A DNA stretch of 64,000 nucleotides from Botryosphaeria dothidea (Eukaryota; Ascomycota; Dothideomycetes; Botryosphaeriales; Botryosphaeriaceae), in NCBI GenBank assembly GCA_011503125.2, contig WWBZ02000040.1, forward strand, positions 62,001 through 126,000, written 5' to 3'. Below, piece after piece: positions 47,612-58,013 of this stretch (the first letter of the stretch is position 1; each line of letters starts with the position of its first letter). The position numbers and the translations under genes were made by a program. Under the pieces are notes generated by a model. It was given only the letters and a program-made list of their open reading frames with translations. It searched no databases and was not told the origin of the DNA.

Positions 47612-48841
47612 ATGTCGAACCGGGGCTACGATGTCGTCGTCGACGTCGACTCTGATGTGCGTCATCACTCCCTGCGCAACTGCCCCAGCCAACTCCTCCA
47701 AAAGGCCACTCATGACTGACGCGCGTTGTTCAAACAGGGCGACCTAGGCCACACCGACCTGCAAGAAGACCTCGAATTCCACCCCTCCAGTATGCTCTCC
47801 CCCCACCCCAGCTCCTCCATGCCCGTCCCCAGCGCACCCGACTAACGCAGCCTCCCTCTGCCGCAGACTTCGACGGCGACCAAGGCAAGATCGCGCCCGA
47901 CACCGCACCCTCCTCGGGCCACCGCCGCGGCGGCTCGCGCAGCAGCGCCTTCGGCGGCCCCTCGTCGCGCGCAGCCGGCGGCATCGGGCCCGGCCCCGGC
48001 TCCGGCGGCTCCTCGAAACGCTACCTGTGGAGCATCGGCTACTACCAGCAGTTCTTCGACGTCGACACCAACGAGGTGCTCAAGCGCTGCTGGGCCGCCA
48101 TTTTCCCGCTGCGCTCCAACTTTCTCGACGTGCTCGAGGGCAACCCCGACCTCTACGGCCCCGTGTGGATCGCGACGACGGTCGTCATGATCCTGTTCCT
48201 GACCGGTACCATGAGCCAGTATCTGGCGCGCGCGGGGGACGACCACTTCCCGTACGATTTTCGGCTGCTGAGCGGCGGCGCGGGGCTGGTGTACGGGTAT
48301 ACGCTGGTGGTGCCGGTGGCGCTGTGGGGCGTGCTGAGGTGGTTTGGGAGCGAGAGCGCGAATGTGCTGGAGTGTTGGGCGTTGTATGGGTATGCGAATA
48401 TCATTTGGATTCCCGTGGCGTTGATCAGCTGGAGTCCGATTCAGAGTGAGTATTTTTTTTTTTCTTGTCTGGGCCCTCGGGAGAGAAGGAGTGGAGCGCT
48501 GACGAGTGTTTTTTCTAGTCCTGAATTACGTCTTCGTCGGCATCGGGTTCGGCGTCTCGGCGTTCTTCCTCTTCCGCAACTTGTACCCGGTGCTGAGCGC
48601 GACGGATGTGAAGACGTCGAAGATCCTGCTCATTGTGGTCGTGGCGCTGCATGCAGGGCTGGCGATTGCGATCAAGATTCTCTTCTTTGCGTAAGTTCTG
48701 CTAATATGATCGTCTTGATGCGGGCTACAATGCTTACTATGTTTGCGTTACAGACAAGGCAGCCCGGTCTCCAAGAAGCACGATGACGACGACGACGACG
48801 AAGACAAGCATAGGTTGTTGAAGATGCTGTTCCGGTCCTGA
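47612..48841 (+). CDS. Yip1-domain Golgi membrane protein, YIPF1/2 (Yip5) type
   Basis: There are five exons: 47612-47656, 47738-47789, 47867-48445, 48519-48690 and 48754-48841. Together they give 311 residues in a clean frame. A short acidic N-terminus and a Ser/Gly/Arg-rich linker lead to YYQQFFDVDTNEVLKR and the family hallmark NPDLYGPVWI. Five hydrophobic segments follow: VWIATTVVMILFL, GLVYGYTLVVPVALWGV, ALYGYANIIWIPVALI, NYVFVGIGFGVSAFFLF and ILLIVVVALHAGLAIAI. The tail is KKHDDDDDDEDKHRLLK. Yip1-family proteins sit in Golgi and ER-exit membranes and bind Ypt/Rab GTPases. Intron 2 has two possible acceptors 16 bases apart; I use the second (47866), which restores SNFDGD. Intron 1 has a CTGAC branch site. 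YIPF1/2 is favoured over Yip1 itself by the FDVDT and NPDLYGP blocks. Confidence 0.9.
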
Positions 48842-49447
48842 GGGAAGGTTAGAGTCGTGGGGAGATCGTATGCTTAAAATATTGAGGCCCAGCATGGCGC
48901 TCGGATGGTTTAACTTGCATTTGGGCTTGGAAGTTCGGAGCCGATTTTTCCGGAGCATCTGGAATGCTCGCGTTCGAGGCGGAGGATGGGGAGACTGTTA
49001 TTTTAGAGGTTTGTATCAATAGCTGGGGAGGCTTTTTGAGGCCGCAAATCAAAACGATACCATCAAACATCTTAGGTGACGTGTAGAGGAAGTGTTCGAG
49101 TGTGTCTGGGCTTGACTAAGAGAACGAGGTTGGGTTTGTTCTTCAAGGTAAGCTTGCCTGGAACAGGTCGCAGATTCATACAGAGGGCGTTGCTTACTTA
49201 CCACAGTACAGGTTTGGTTTGGTAGCTCCCAGCCCGCTTGACTATGAGAAAGAAAATCACCTTATGGGATCTTGATTCGCCCAACTATCACCAAGAAAGT
49301 AACTCACTGCCTGGCATGATATAGTTCGACAACTCGCATGGTGGAATCTTTACAAATACAGAACTATGTGCGTATACGGTCATAAGGATTTATTTACAGG
49401 CTTGGCGCCAAACGGACACCAACATCAACCTACCCCCCTTCCCCTCA
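48842..49447. other. Intergenic region between convergent genes
   Basis: 606 bases that hold the 3' flanks of the YIPF-like gene and of the CE5 esterase. No gene is seen. Confidence 0.6.
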
Positions 49448-50354
49448 TCACAGCCCGAGGATGCCCAGCCCCAAAAGCCCGCTCTTCTTCGTCGCCGTCA
49501 TCCCGGCCGCCGTCGTGGTCTTCAGCCCCGCCGCCCCCGCCTTGCCGACGACGAAGTCGGTCGCGTCGGTCCCGTACCGCGTCACGTAGCCGCGGTGCAC
49601 CTGCTGGGTCGGATCCAGCGCGAGCGCCGCGCTGTCGCAGTAGTAGTCGTTGGTATCGCAGTACTCGACGAGCCTTGCCGCGTACGGCTGGCACGACGCC
49701 GTGTCCCTGCGGAACCAGATCTGCGCGGAACCGTCAGTTCGAGTTGTTCGGGGGAGGGGGAGGGGGTTTCACTCACGCCATTGCGTGTGCTGGTGCCTTT
49801 GTTGTACGGCTGGTTCGCGACGTGCGCGGGCGACCCCATCGAGATGGCCGCCACGACGGCGTTGCCGTACTGGGTTGCGAGAGGCGCCGTCTTGGGCGAG
49901 ATGTCGGACGACGTCCCGCACAGCACGTCGCCGACCACCTCGGCGCCTTGCGAGTAGCCGAGCAGCGCGATCTTGGCGGTCGGGCAGGCGGCGAGGTAGG
50001 CTTGGATGAGCTGGGTCAGGGCGAGCGTGCCTTGGTGCTCCGAGTTGGCGTAGTCTTGGACGTTGTTGATGCTGGCTGGGTAGACGACGCTTTCGAGGTC
50101 GGAGCCGGGCTTTTGAGGTGTTAGTTGCTTCTTGTTTTTTTTTTTTTTGGAGGGGTGGAGGAGTGGGTGTGACTGACCACCCGGGCGATGATGTCTTGGG
50201 CCACGGCACCGATCATGCCGGGGCCGGCGGCCTCGCCGCTGGCTCGGGCGGCGATGATGTGAAGACCGCTTGCACAGGCTGCGCGGGGGCCTACTGGGCT
50301 GGCGGAGCCGACGGTGGAGAGGGAAAGGAGAAGTGATGGGTATGATGGCTTCAT
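49448..50354 (-). CDS. Secreted carbohydrate esterase family 5 protein (cutinase/acetylxylan esterase)
   Basis: There are three exons on the minus strand, 50354-50178, 50109-49777 and 49720-49448, with introns of 68 and 56 nt; the product is 260 residues. The N-terminus (MKPSYPSLLLSLSTVGSA) is a signal peptide. The mature part has CASGLHIIAARASGE, the nucleophile elbow GYSQGAEVVG (Ser near residue 112), then IWFRRDTASCQPYAARLVEYCD and the Asp/His region DPTQQVHRGYV. This order and the disulphide cysteines fit CE5 esterases, which cleave cutin or acetylated xylan outside the cell. The fold alone does not separate cutinase from acetylxylan esterase; the QPYAARLVEYCD block leans to the acetylxylan side. 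A hydrophobic C-terminal stretch after a Thr/Ala-rich linker (SGLLGLGILGL) could be a GPI signal. A TATA-like element lies about 60 bases upstream. Confidence 0.88.
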
Positions 50355-51688
50355 TTTGGATGGTTGTATGCAGTGAATTGATTTGCATGATTCTACAACG
50401 AATACTTCTGCCTTTTATATTTCTTTTGCTACACTCTCTACTATGCTTCTACTACGAACTTGGTCTTGATCCGCTCGCTGTAGATCTCCATGGTCGCAAT
50501 GCCGAGCGGCTGTGTGAAGTTCAGCCCATGACACCCTTAGCGCCTCGCTACCGCACCGTGGTCAACGCCTTTTTGTGTGGCGCCCGAACGGCTTGCACGT
50601 TAGCAACGACGGCCGAGCAGCTCAACCACAGTTCACGACGAAACATTCAGGGTCTCGAATGCCGATTGGGCCGGGTGAGGGGCGGTGCCGTTGAACACCA
50701 AGAATGCAAAACAGGCCTATCCCAGCCACAGGGGTAACGCTTCCCCAACGATCTTCTGCATGGTCGGCGGCCATGGCGTCATGTGGTGGAGTCTCGGTCA
50801 TTCGGTGTCGTTGGGGGCGCGCTTAAAGACGCAGCAAGCGCGCGATGGGGTGTCATTGGCTTGTCTAGCGTTGCATTTGGAGCAAGAGGGGCACTGCCGC
50901 GGAGGTGTTCTTTGGGAAATTCAGCTGCCGGTCGACCAGACATTCAAGTGAGATTCCAGACTCGATGTGGATAAGATGGCTATCACCTACCTGTTATGCT
51001 CCGGGCCAAGAGGATACGGATTCTCCACATCCTGACGGTGGAAAAAGCTATGTCCCGCTTTGCCTGGGCTTATTTCTGCTGCGGGAGGATGTGGATAGAC
51101 GTCACTGTGACCGCGCCGACACCTCCTCCGAGCTTTCGGTTTGGCACTGACGTATAGAACGAACTTGACTTAGTGACCACTTCGAGGCCGTATCCTCACA
51201 CTGGGCTACCCCCCCCATCTTTGAAGTGATATTGGATAATCATGAGGTTGACTTTAGAAACATAGAAGCAAGGCCCTCCCCAACAATGATGGTAAGTGAG
51301 CGGGGCAGCCTCCAGGCTCGTTCTGCATCCACCGGAACTTAAAGATGTAAAACCCGCAGGGCTGTGATCTACAGGGTTACCTTATCGGGCTAGTCTACCT
51401 CAAACGCACGAGTTGGATTTGCGTTGGTGTCACACTACGGTTCCTGCACCAACAGCCATAGATTCGGTGCGGAGGAGGCTAGTTTGGGGTTATCTTTTTT
51501 TTTTTTATCTTTTTGTCTCCTGCTAAGCTCGGACCGTAGTAGCATATGCTCGATGAGTGGAATGTGAGTGGGAAGTACACTTGGATTGTTCACCTTTTAG
51601 TTGCCAGTGCTACCCTTTTAGCATGAACACATTACATTAGCGCTACTAGCCTGTCTCGTTTCAAGAATAGGGCGCTCTCTATCCACCT
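50355..51688. other. Intergenic region CE5 esterase-carboxylesterase
   Basis: 1.3 kb with no gene: the promoter of the CE5 gene on the left and the 3' flank of the carboxylesterase on the right. It contains a 10-base T run near 51500. Confidence 0.6.
50412..50419 (-). promoter_or_regulatory. TATA-like box of the CE5 esterase gene
   Basis: TATAAAAG on the minus strand, 58 bases before the start codon at 50354. Position and sequence suit an inducible promoter, but no transcript data support it. Confidence 0.45.
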
Positions 51689-53509
51689 CTAGTAATACAA
51701 TCCCAGTTGCCACCACCTACACCTCGCATTCGCCGTCGGATCCATCGCCTCGCCAATGCCACTCGCGTTCAAACTCACAATCTCCGAATCCGGGCCATAG
51801 ATCGGAAACGCCGGCAGCCCATCCACCGGACTATCCGGGATGCCCGTGACCGCGAACGTGGTGATGTAGTCCTGCAGCGCGAACGCCACCGTCTGGTTCG
51901 TCGGGGTCAGGGACAAGCCACTGCCCGCACTTGGGGCGTCGGCGTTGTAGTAGGTGTACGGGATGTCCTGGCCGTGCAGGCCGGGGACCACGCCGAAGAG
52001 GTAGGCGTAGGTGGCGTTGCCGTAGGCGCGGTCGAGCGCGAAGGTGTTGCAGGTGAAGGAGGACTCGGCGAGGGCGAGGCTGGCGCGGCCGATCAGGTCG
52101 CGGTAGCCGTAGGTGCCGTTGTAGACGGGCGGGTAGAGGGTGGTGGCGATGTAGTCGAGGACGGCGGGCTTGGCGGACGTGTAGCTGGCGCTGATGAAGG
52201 CGAGGAAGTCGGATTCGGTGGCGAGGGGCGGCGTGAAGAGAAGGCCTTCGTTGGTGTTGTGGCCGACGAGGATTTTGATGGACTTGTCGAATTGGCCGTG
52301 GTTGAGCAGGTATTTGGGGTCTTGCGGGACGATGTCGCCGTCGACGGTCGGACCGAAGGTGAAGGAGCCGTATGCGGAGGCGGCGACGAGACGGGCGTTG
52401 GCGGCGATGAGTTCCTCGGAGGATAGGTTGCGAAGCTCGGCCAAGCTCGTGACGTTTGTTTCCTTGAGGAAGCTGGTGAAGATTTGCTCCTGGTCGTACG
52501 GCGAGCCTATTTGTTGCCAGCCGGGAGATTGAGGAATTGCCTGCTGGAAGAGCGATGGGGCAGAACCACCAAAAGCGGTAATTTGATGCATGATAGACCC
52601 GCCTCCGGCCGATTCACCAAAGACGGTGACACGGTTCTTGTCGCCTCCAAACAAGTGGATGTTGTTTTGAACCCATTCCAAAGCCAGCCGTTGGTCATAA
52701 AGTCCGAGGTTTGCTGTTCCATCCTCTTGGAAGGTTGGCCCGGAAAGCCAGCCGAAAGCTCCAAGACGGTAGTTGAGAGCAACGTAGATGACACCGTCTG
52801 ACGTGTTAGTACGGCTGCGCTCAATCAGACCACTCGGGTCTCCAGACCCGATCTTCGAGCCCGCCGTGTAGCCACCACCTGTGTGATAAGTCAGCATTTG
52901 GCCTGAAGAGACCGGATTCATGCGTTGTTCCCAAATTTACTCACCGTAAACCCAGACAAGGACCGGAGCACCATAGCCCTTTCCTGCCCTCTCAAAGATG
53001 GTTTCAGGGACAATCACATCCAAAAATAAGCAATCCTCATTCTCAGATGGTCCGGTGGTTACGTTCGCTTCGCCCGTAGCCTCGACGGAAATATTTGGTG
53101 CCCGACCAGTGATAAGGTACTGCGGAATCCACTGAGCGGCCGAGGCTGTCCAGCTCGGATTTCCCTGCGGACAGATTCTGAGCTCCGAGCCATCTCGGAC
53201 GGCCGACCGATTGGTGCTCGGAGGAACAGGCGGACGGAAGCGCAATTCTCCTACCGGAGGGGCGGCGTATCGGATGTTGGAGAAGTTGTAGTAAGCTCCG
53301 GTTTCCTGTCAGTAGAGTCAGTGATTTTTGGCTCTGATCTCCGGCATCTCCGGATGTTTCGCGCGTACGTTGAATTCAGTGGCCCGGTACAGTTCGTAGC
53401 CCAGATCGACGACCGGCAGAGATTCGGAACTATTCTGGGCGAAGGCTGGACTCGCAGAAAGCAGCAGCAAAGGTGCTGCCGCCTTCAAAATTCGGCCGAT
53501 TGAGCGCAT
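51689..53509 (-). CDS. Secreted type B carboxylesterase/lipase
   Basis: There are three exons on the minus strand, 53509-53369, 53305-52945 and 52878-51689, with introns of 63 and 66 nt; the product is 563 residues in a clean frame. The start (MRSIGRILKAAAPLLLLSAS...AFA) is a signal peptide. The alpha/beta-hydrolase landmarks of the cholinesterase-like family are in order: YNFSNIRYAAPPVG, SENEDCLFLDVIVP, VLVWVYGGGY (oxyanion hole), VALNYRLGAFGWL, NLGLYDQRLALEWVQ, the nucleophile elbow FGESAGGGS (Ser near residue 257), GHNTNEGLLF with the acid residue, and the histidine in GLHGQDIPYTYY. The enzyme should hydrolyse carboxylic esters outside the cell; the substrate cannot be told. Several NxT/NxS sequons fit secretion. 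It lies 1.3 kb from the CE5 esterase in the same orientation. Confidence 0.92.
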
Positions 53510-54544
53510 CCTCGCCGATATGGGTAACAAGTTAAGAGGGGGGATCCAGAGGGCGGAGGAAACGGGATTAAAAGCAGAGAGCGGCGAAATCTTGGACAAT
53601 ATACGGAAGACTTCCCATTTTAATAAATGGACACCGCAGGACCGTTGGAGCGTGCCCGCTAAGGAGCAATTCACCCGGGCGGCATGGCGTTAGGCTCTCG
53701 GAGTTTACTGGATGTCGTCACGTCCATGACTATTGTCACTGCCCGATTGAGTAGTGGATGCGGGATGCGGCTGATCTGAGCTAGTAGCGAGGTGCATGAG
53801 TGCGGGGAGGAGGAACCCAATAACCCAATCGTAGCTGCCCGTGGCGGTCGGTGGAGAGCGGGGGCGGCGGCCGGCAGCGGAGTTTGCGGCTGTCGTTCAG
53901 AGCGGGGACTGACAGGGGACCTCCATGCACATCCGATAGTCGAGCGCGCACTGATCTCGCACTGCCGTCTGGAAAGCGAGTCCAAGTGCCGGGTGGTGAT
54001 GCGTGCCGGTGTCTGAGAGCGGTGATAATACGAAGCATCTCGTCCGGAGAGCCGTGCTAATTGAGACGCGATTAGCCTGTTGCCCCTTTGAGCCCAAGGC
54101 CGGTTACTGCGTCATGGGAGGCCTGGCGGGAGATCGGCAATGCGCGATTCAACACCATCGTGAGGTCGCTGCTTCCGCTTTGCCCACCAGAGCTCCTGCC
54201 TCCCGCGGCGCGGTGGTGCCGAGGTTCCCCAACCCGACGTTGTGCGGAAGGACCAAGGCGCCATGCCGTGCAGCCGCGACTGGACACCAACGAAACCGCT
54301 CACCGACGGCTTCATCGTCGCTCCGTCCACCGATCCATCACTGGCCGCAACAGGAGCATTGAGAGCGCTGGTTCCGTCTAGCTTCAACCACAGAGCCCTC
54401 TGCTTCTAGCGCGCTTCTCATCTGACGTCATGGCGAACCTGGAATTGACAACAAAGGGAGGGCCGCGCCCAGAGACTGTCTTCTCTCCATCAGTTTCATC
54501 TCAGCTTCCATCTCGATATCGCTTGTGTGATCAATTCCATCAAC
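53510..54544. promoter_or_regulatory. Divergent promoter region, carboxylesterase and nitrate reductase
   Basis: 1035 bases between two divergent start codons with no gene inside. It contains scattered GATA/TATC hexamer cores (for example GATAA at 54024 and GATATC near 54513). GATA sites are bound by AreA/NIT2 in nitrogen-regulated fungal promoters, so they fit control of nitrate reductase, but such short cores are expected by chance too. Confidence 0.4.
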
Positions 54545-57500
54545 ATGCCTCCAATCCCCTGGACAGTCAGCGTGCGGGACCACCCTGGGTCCTCTGCCGA
54601 TGATATTGCCAAGGAGCCTGATTGGGACGCCGGCCATGAACATCGCATCGGCTTCAAGAATAAACAAGACCGAGTACCTGGCATCATCCATCAGCACGAT
54701 GACTACGACGAGGAAATCGAAGAAGCCCGTCAGGACTTTCGGGTATGGATTATGCAAACGCAGCAGGGCAAGCTCATCGACTTCCGCGATGTTATGAAAA
54801 ACCAAAAGGTAGGATCTGATGAATCATGCTCTTAGCACCGTCAAAACGTCGTTGTTTTGATGGTCCAAATGGCTGCCGTGATTCGCCCGCCGGGTCTGTG
54901 TTGCATGCAAGGGGGCTGATTGACGGCAGGATCTCCATCTCCGGATGAATGAAAATCGTTCCATCGGGTGGCGATACGTTCTTCAGGCGTCCGAGGATTG
55001 GATTAAGAATACCCAAGACTGGCCAGCCAACGTCAAAAAGAGACAGCAGCAGCAAGAACAGAAGAAGAACGACAAAAACAAAGGCAACCAGCAGGAACAT
55101 GAATGGAAGAGAGCTCAAGGAGAAAACAAACACCACAGCGCGTACGCTGGAGTAGAAGACTCCGGTTACGACTCCGGCATCGAGCAGAGCGGTCAAGCTG
55201 GAAATCTAGAATCCGATCAAGACAAGCTTCACAAGAAGTACACTCTGCAGGAAATCACCCTTCTCCGGAATCTTCGCCACGAGAAGGAGTACATCTCGCA
55301 ACTAAAGACCAACGACGGTAAAGGAAGATCACCACAGCAACCAAAACAGGACGCAGATCTCTATCGATGAAAAGGACCAGTTCACCCCGGACAACTGGCT
55401 CCCGCGATCCTCAGACTTGATCCGCCTGACAGGAAAACATCCTCTGAATGCTGAGGCACATCTCTCGCATCTCTTTGATGCCGGTCTCATAACGCCCAAC
55501 GAGCTGCATTACGTGCGCAATCACGGTGCTGTTCCATGCCTGCTCTGGGAGTTCCACAAGCTCGAGATCCAAAGCGGGAAGCTGACGCTGTCGATGGATG
55601 AACTGAAGAACAAATATGCCACAATCAATATTCCAGTAACACTTGCATGCGATGGAAATAGAAGGAAAGAACTCAACATGATCAAGAAGAGCAAGGGTTT
55701 CAATTGGGGAGCTGGCGCAGTTGGTTGTGCTTACTGGAAAGGACCCCTGCTTCGCGACGTGCTACTATCTGCAGGCATCCCAGAGACCATGCCCGGAGAT
55801 GATGGAAAGCGGCATTGGGTCCACTTTGAGGGAGCCGACGAACCGAGCGACGGGAAGTACGCAACAAGCCATTCCGTTCGAGCATGCCATGGGACCCGGT
55901 CAACGATGTAATTTGGCGTACGAAATGAACGACGTGCCACTCCCTCCGGATCATGGCTATCCAGTGCGTCTGATTGTCCCTGGATATGTTGGCGGACGCT
56001 GTGTCAAGTGGCTGAAGAAAATATGGATTAGTGACAAAGAAAACGACTCCTATTATCACATCTGGGATAACAGAGTCCTGCCAAGCTTCGTGACAGAAAA
56101 GGACGGAGAGTTTGCGGATGCGCTTTTCCACCATCCGGATACGGCGTGCAACGAACAGAACCTGAACCTCTGTCATCGTAAAGCCTGCGCAAGGAGAGAA
56201 GATTTCTCTGGCGAAGGCACGAAAGGGCCACAGCTACCGCATTGCGGGTTTCGCGTATTATGGAGGCGGGCACCAAGTCCAGCGTGTTGAAGTATCTCTC
56301 GACGATGGCGAGACCTGGCTGTACTGCATGCGTCAATTCCCAGACTTTCCATCAGACATGGCAAGAAATTTTGGACCTGGTTACACTGGCACGTTGATGT
56401 CGAACTTTCGCACCTACTCCGCGCCAAAGCATTATAGTGCGCTGCTTCAATGCGTTCAAGAATACGCAGCCTGAGAAGCCCAGCTGGAATGTGATGGGTA
56501 TGATGAACAACAGTTGGTACGTAGTCCGGCCCAGCATCGTGGACGCAGAGGATTCGGACATACCTTCCATTCTATTTCAACATCCAGTGGAGCCAGGAAC
56601 GGGTCAGGCGGATGGATGAAACCAAGTACAGAGAATCAGATCGAGAATGCCAGACAGGAGGCCGGGGTCCCGCAGAACAATTTACGCGGAAGGAGGATAG
56701 AGAAGCATGACAATGAAGATGACTGCTGGATCGTCATCGACGGAAAGGTGTATGATGCAACGAGCGTTCTGGCCGGGCACCCAGGGGGTAAAGCTGCAGG
56801 TTCTTGGCCATGCAGGCAAGGTTCATCAAGAGACAAGTGATGAGTTCGCGAGTATCCATGACGGATATGCGTACCAGAAGCTGAAGGGTATGTCAACAAC
56901 GCCAATACGGAAAACTAACCAACTCACCCCTGTACAGAATGCGTCCTCGGAGTAGTCACCGAGAAAGCTGCCAACTTCATCAAGAGAACGCCGAGGCCGC
57001 TGCCAAGAAAAGGCCTCCGCCCAAGACAGCGACGACCAACTCGTACTGCCAGAAACACCGATGGGTCCCCGTCCGCCTCGTCGGCCGCGAAGAGATCTCA
57101 CACGACACACGAATCTACACCTTCGCCCTGCCAGAAGGAAAACCGTGCTCGGCCTGGGGACGTGCCAACACGTGCAGATCCGGTTTCCAACCTCAAAGAC
57201 CGCATGGCTCATCCGCAGCTACACGCCCACGCGCCCTCTCCTCCCGGCCCCCAAACACCACAACACAACAGCGTCGAGCACGAGCACGCCCTTTTCCCCA
57301 CTTCGACGACATTCCCGCAATCGGCCCGCCGTGACAGTAAAGCCAGCGTCAGCGCCGCCCACCACGCCCTCCGCGACCGGCGACGCACGTTCGACCTGAC
57401 CGTCAAACCTACTTCCCGGACGAGCAGCAACCCGTGGCGCGCTCCATCAAATATCCTCGACCATCCTCCCGCTCGGCTCAAATGTCGAGATTCGCGGCCC

Positions 57501-58013
57501 CACCGGCGCCATCACGTATCACGGCTGCGGCGCCTTCGCCATTGACGGCCGTCCCCGCCACTTCTCGCGCATCTCGCTCGTGCTGGGTGGCAGCGGCCTG
57601 ACGCCTGGATATGCGCTCATCGCAAGGATTCTGCTGTCAGCGGATCCGGTGCGGGTGAGATGCGTGTATGCGAATAGGAGCGAGGGGGATATACTCCTAA
57701 AAGATGAGCTGGACAGGTTTGTGGAGGAAGGGAGGGGCCAGGTGAGCGTGACGCATGTGCTGAGCCATGCCAGCGATAGTTGGGAAGGGGATAGGGGACA
57801 TGTGAGTGCGGAGCTGTTGAGGCGGAGTTTGTTTGAGCCTGGGGAGGAGAGCGTGGTGTTTTTGTGCGGGCCGAAGGGGATGGTGGAGGGGGTTGGGGTG
57901 CCGGCTTTGAAGGGTGAGTTTTGATGCATTGACACCTTGATTTTGCTCGAGATTGCTGACTGTGATTCGCAGAATGGGGTTACAAGGAGGATGAGAATAT
58001 GTTTGGGTTTTAA
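54545..58013 (+). CDS. Assimilatory nitrate reductase (frame broken at least fifteen times)
   Basis: There are four exons: 54545-54808, 54930-56887, 56938-57913 and 57973-58013, all with GT-AG introns. The domain order is that of eukaryotic NAD(P)H nitrate reductase. The N-terminal part ([18 protein letters not shown]) leads into a Mo-molybdopterin domain with [15 protein letters not shown] and the Mo-ligand Cys in [10 protein letters not shown], followed by HYSALL-region dimer sequence. Next is a cytochrome b5 domain with the haem motif HPGG, then FAD (RSYTPTRP) and NAD(P)H ([18 protein letters not shown]) domains ending in DENMFGF. The enzyme reduces nitrate to nitrite in the cytosol. At least fifteen one-base gains or losses interrupt the frame, from 55317 to 57142 and beyond, in or beside short homopolymers, several as compensating pairs; splice sites and domain residues survive. 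The linker between the N-terminus and the Mo domain is unusually long and Gln/Lys-rich. The copy may be non-functional or the sequence inaccurate here. Confidence 0.8.

Noticed and set aside
55315..55360. A short intron (GTAAAG to GCAG) explaining the first frame break in nitrate reductase
   Set aside because: All donor-acceptor pairs tested leave the wrong phase, and the neighbouring frame reads sensibly ([19 protein letters not shown]) straight through after removing one G.
54545..58013. Programmed ribosomal frameshifting in nitrate reductase
   Set aside because: Fifteen or more shifts in both directions, often in compensating pairs, cannot be programmed events; error or decay is far simpler.
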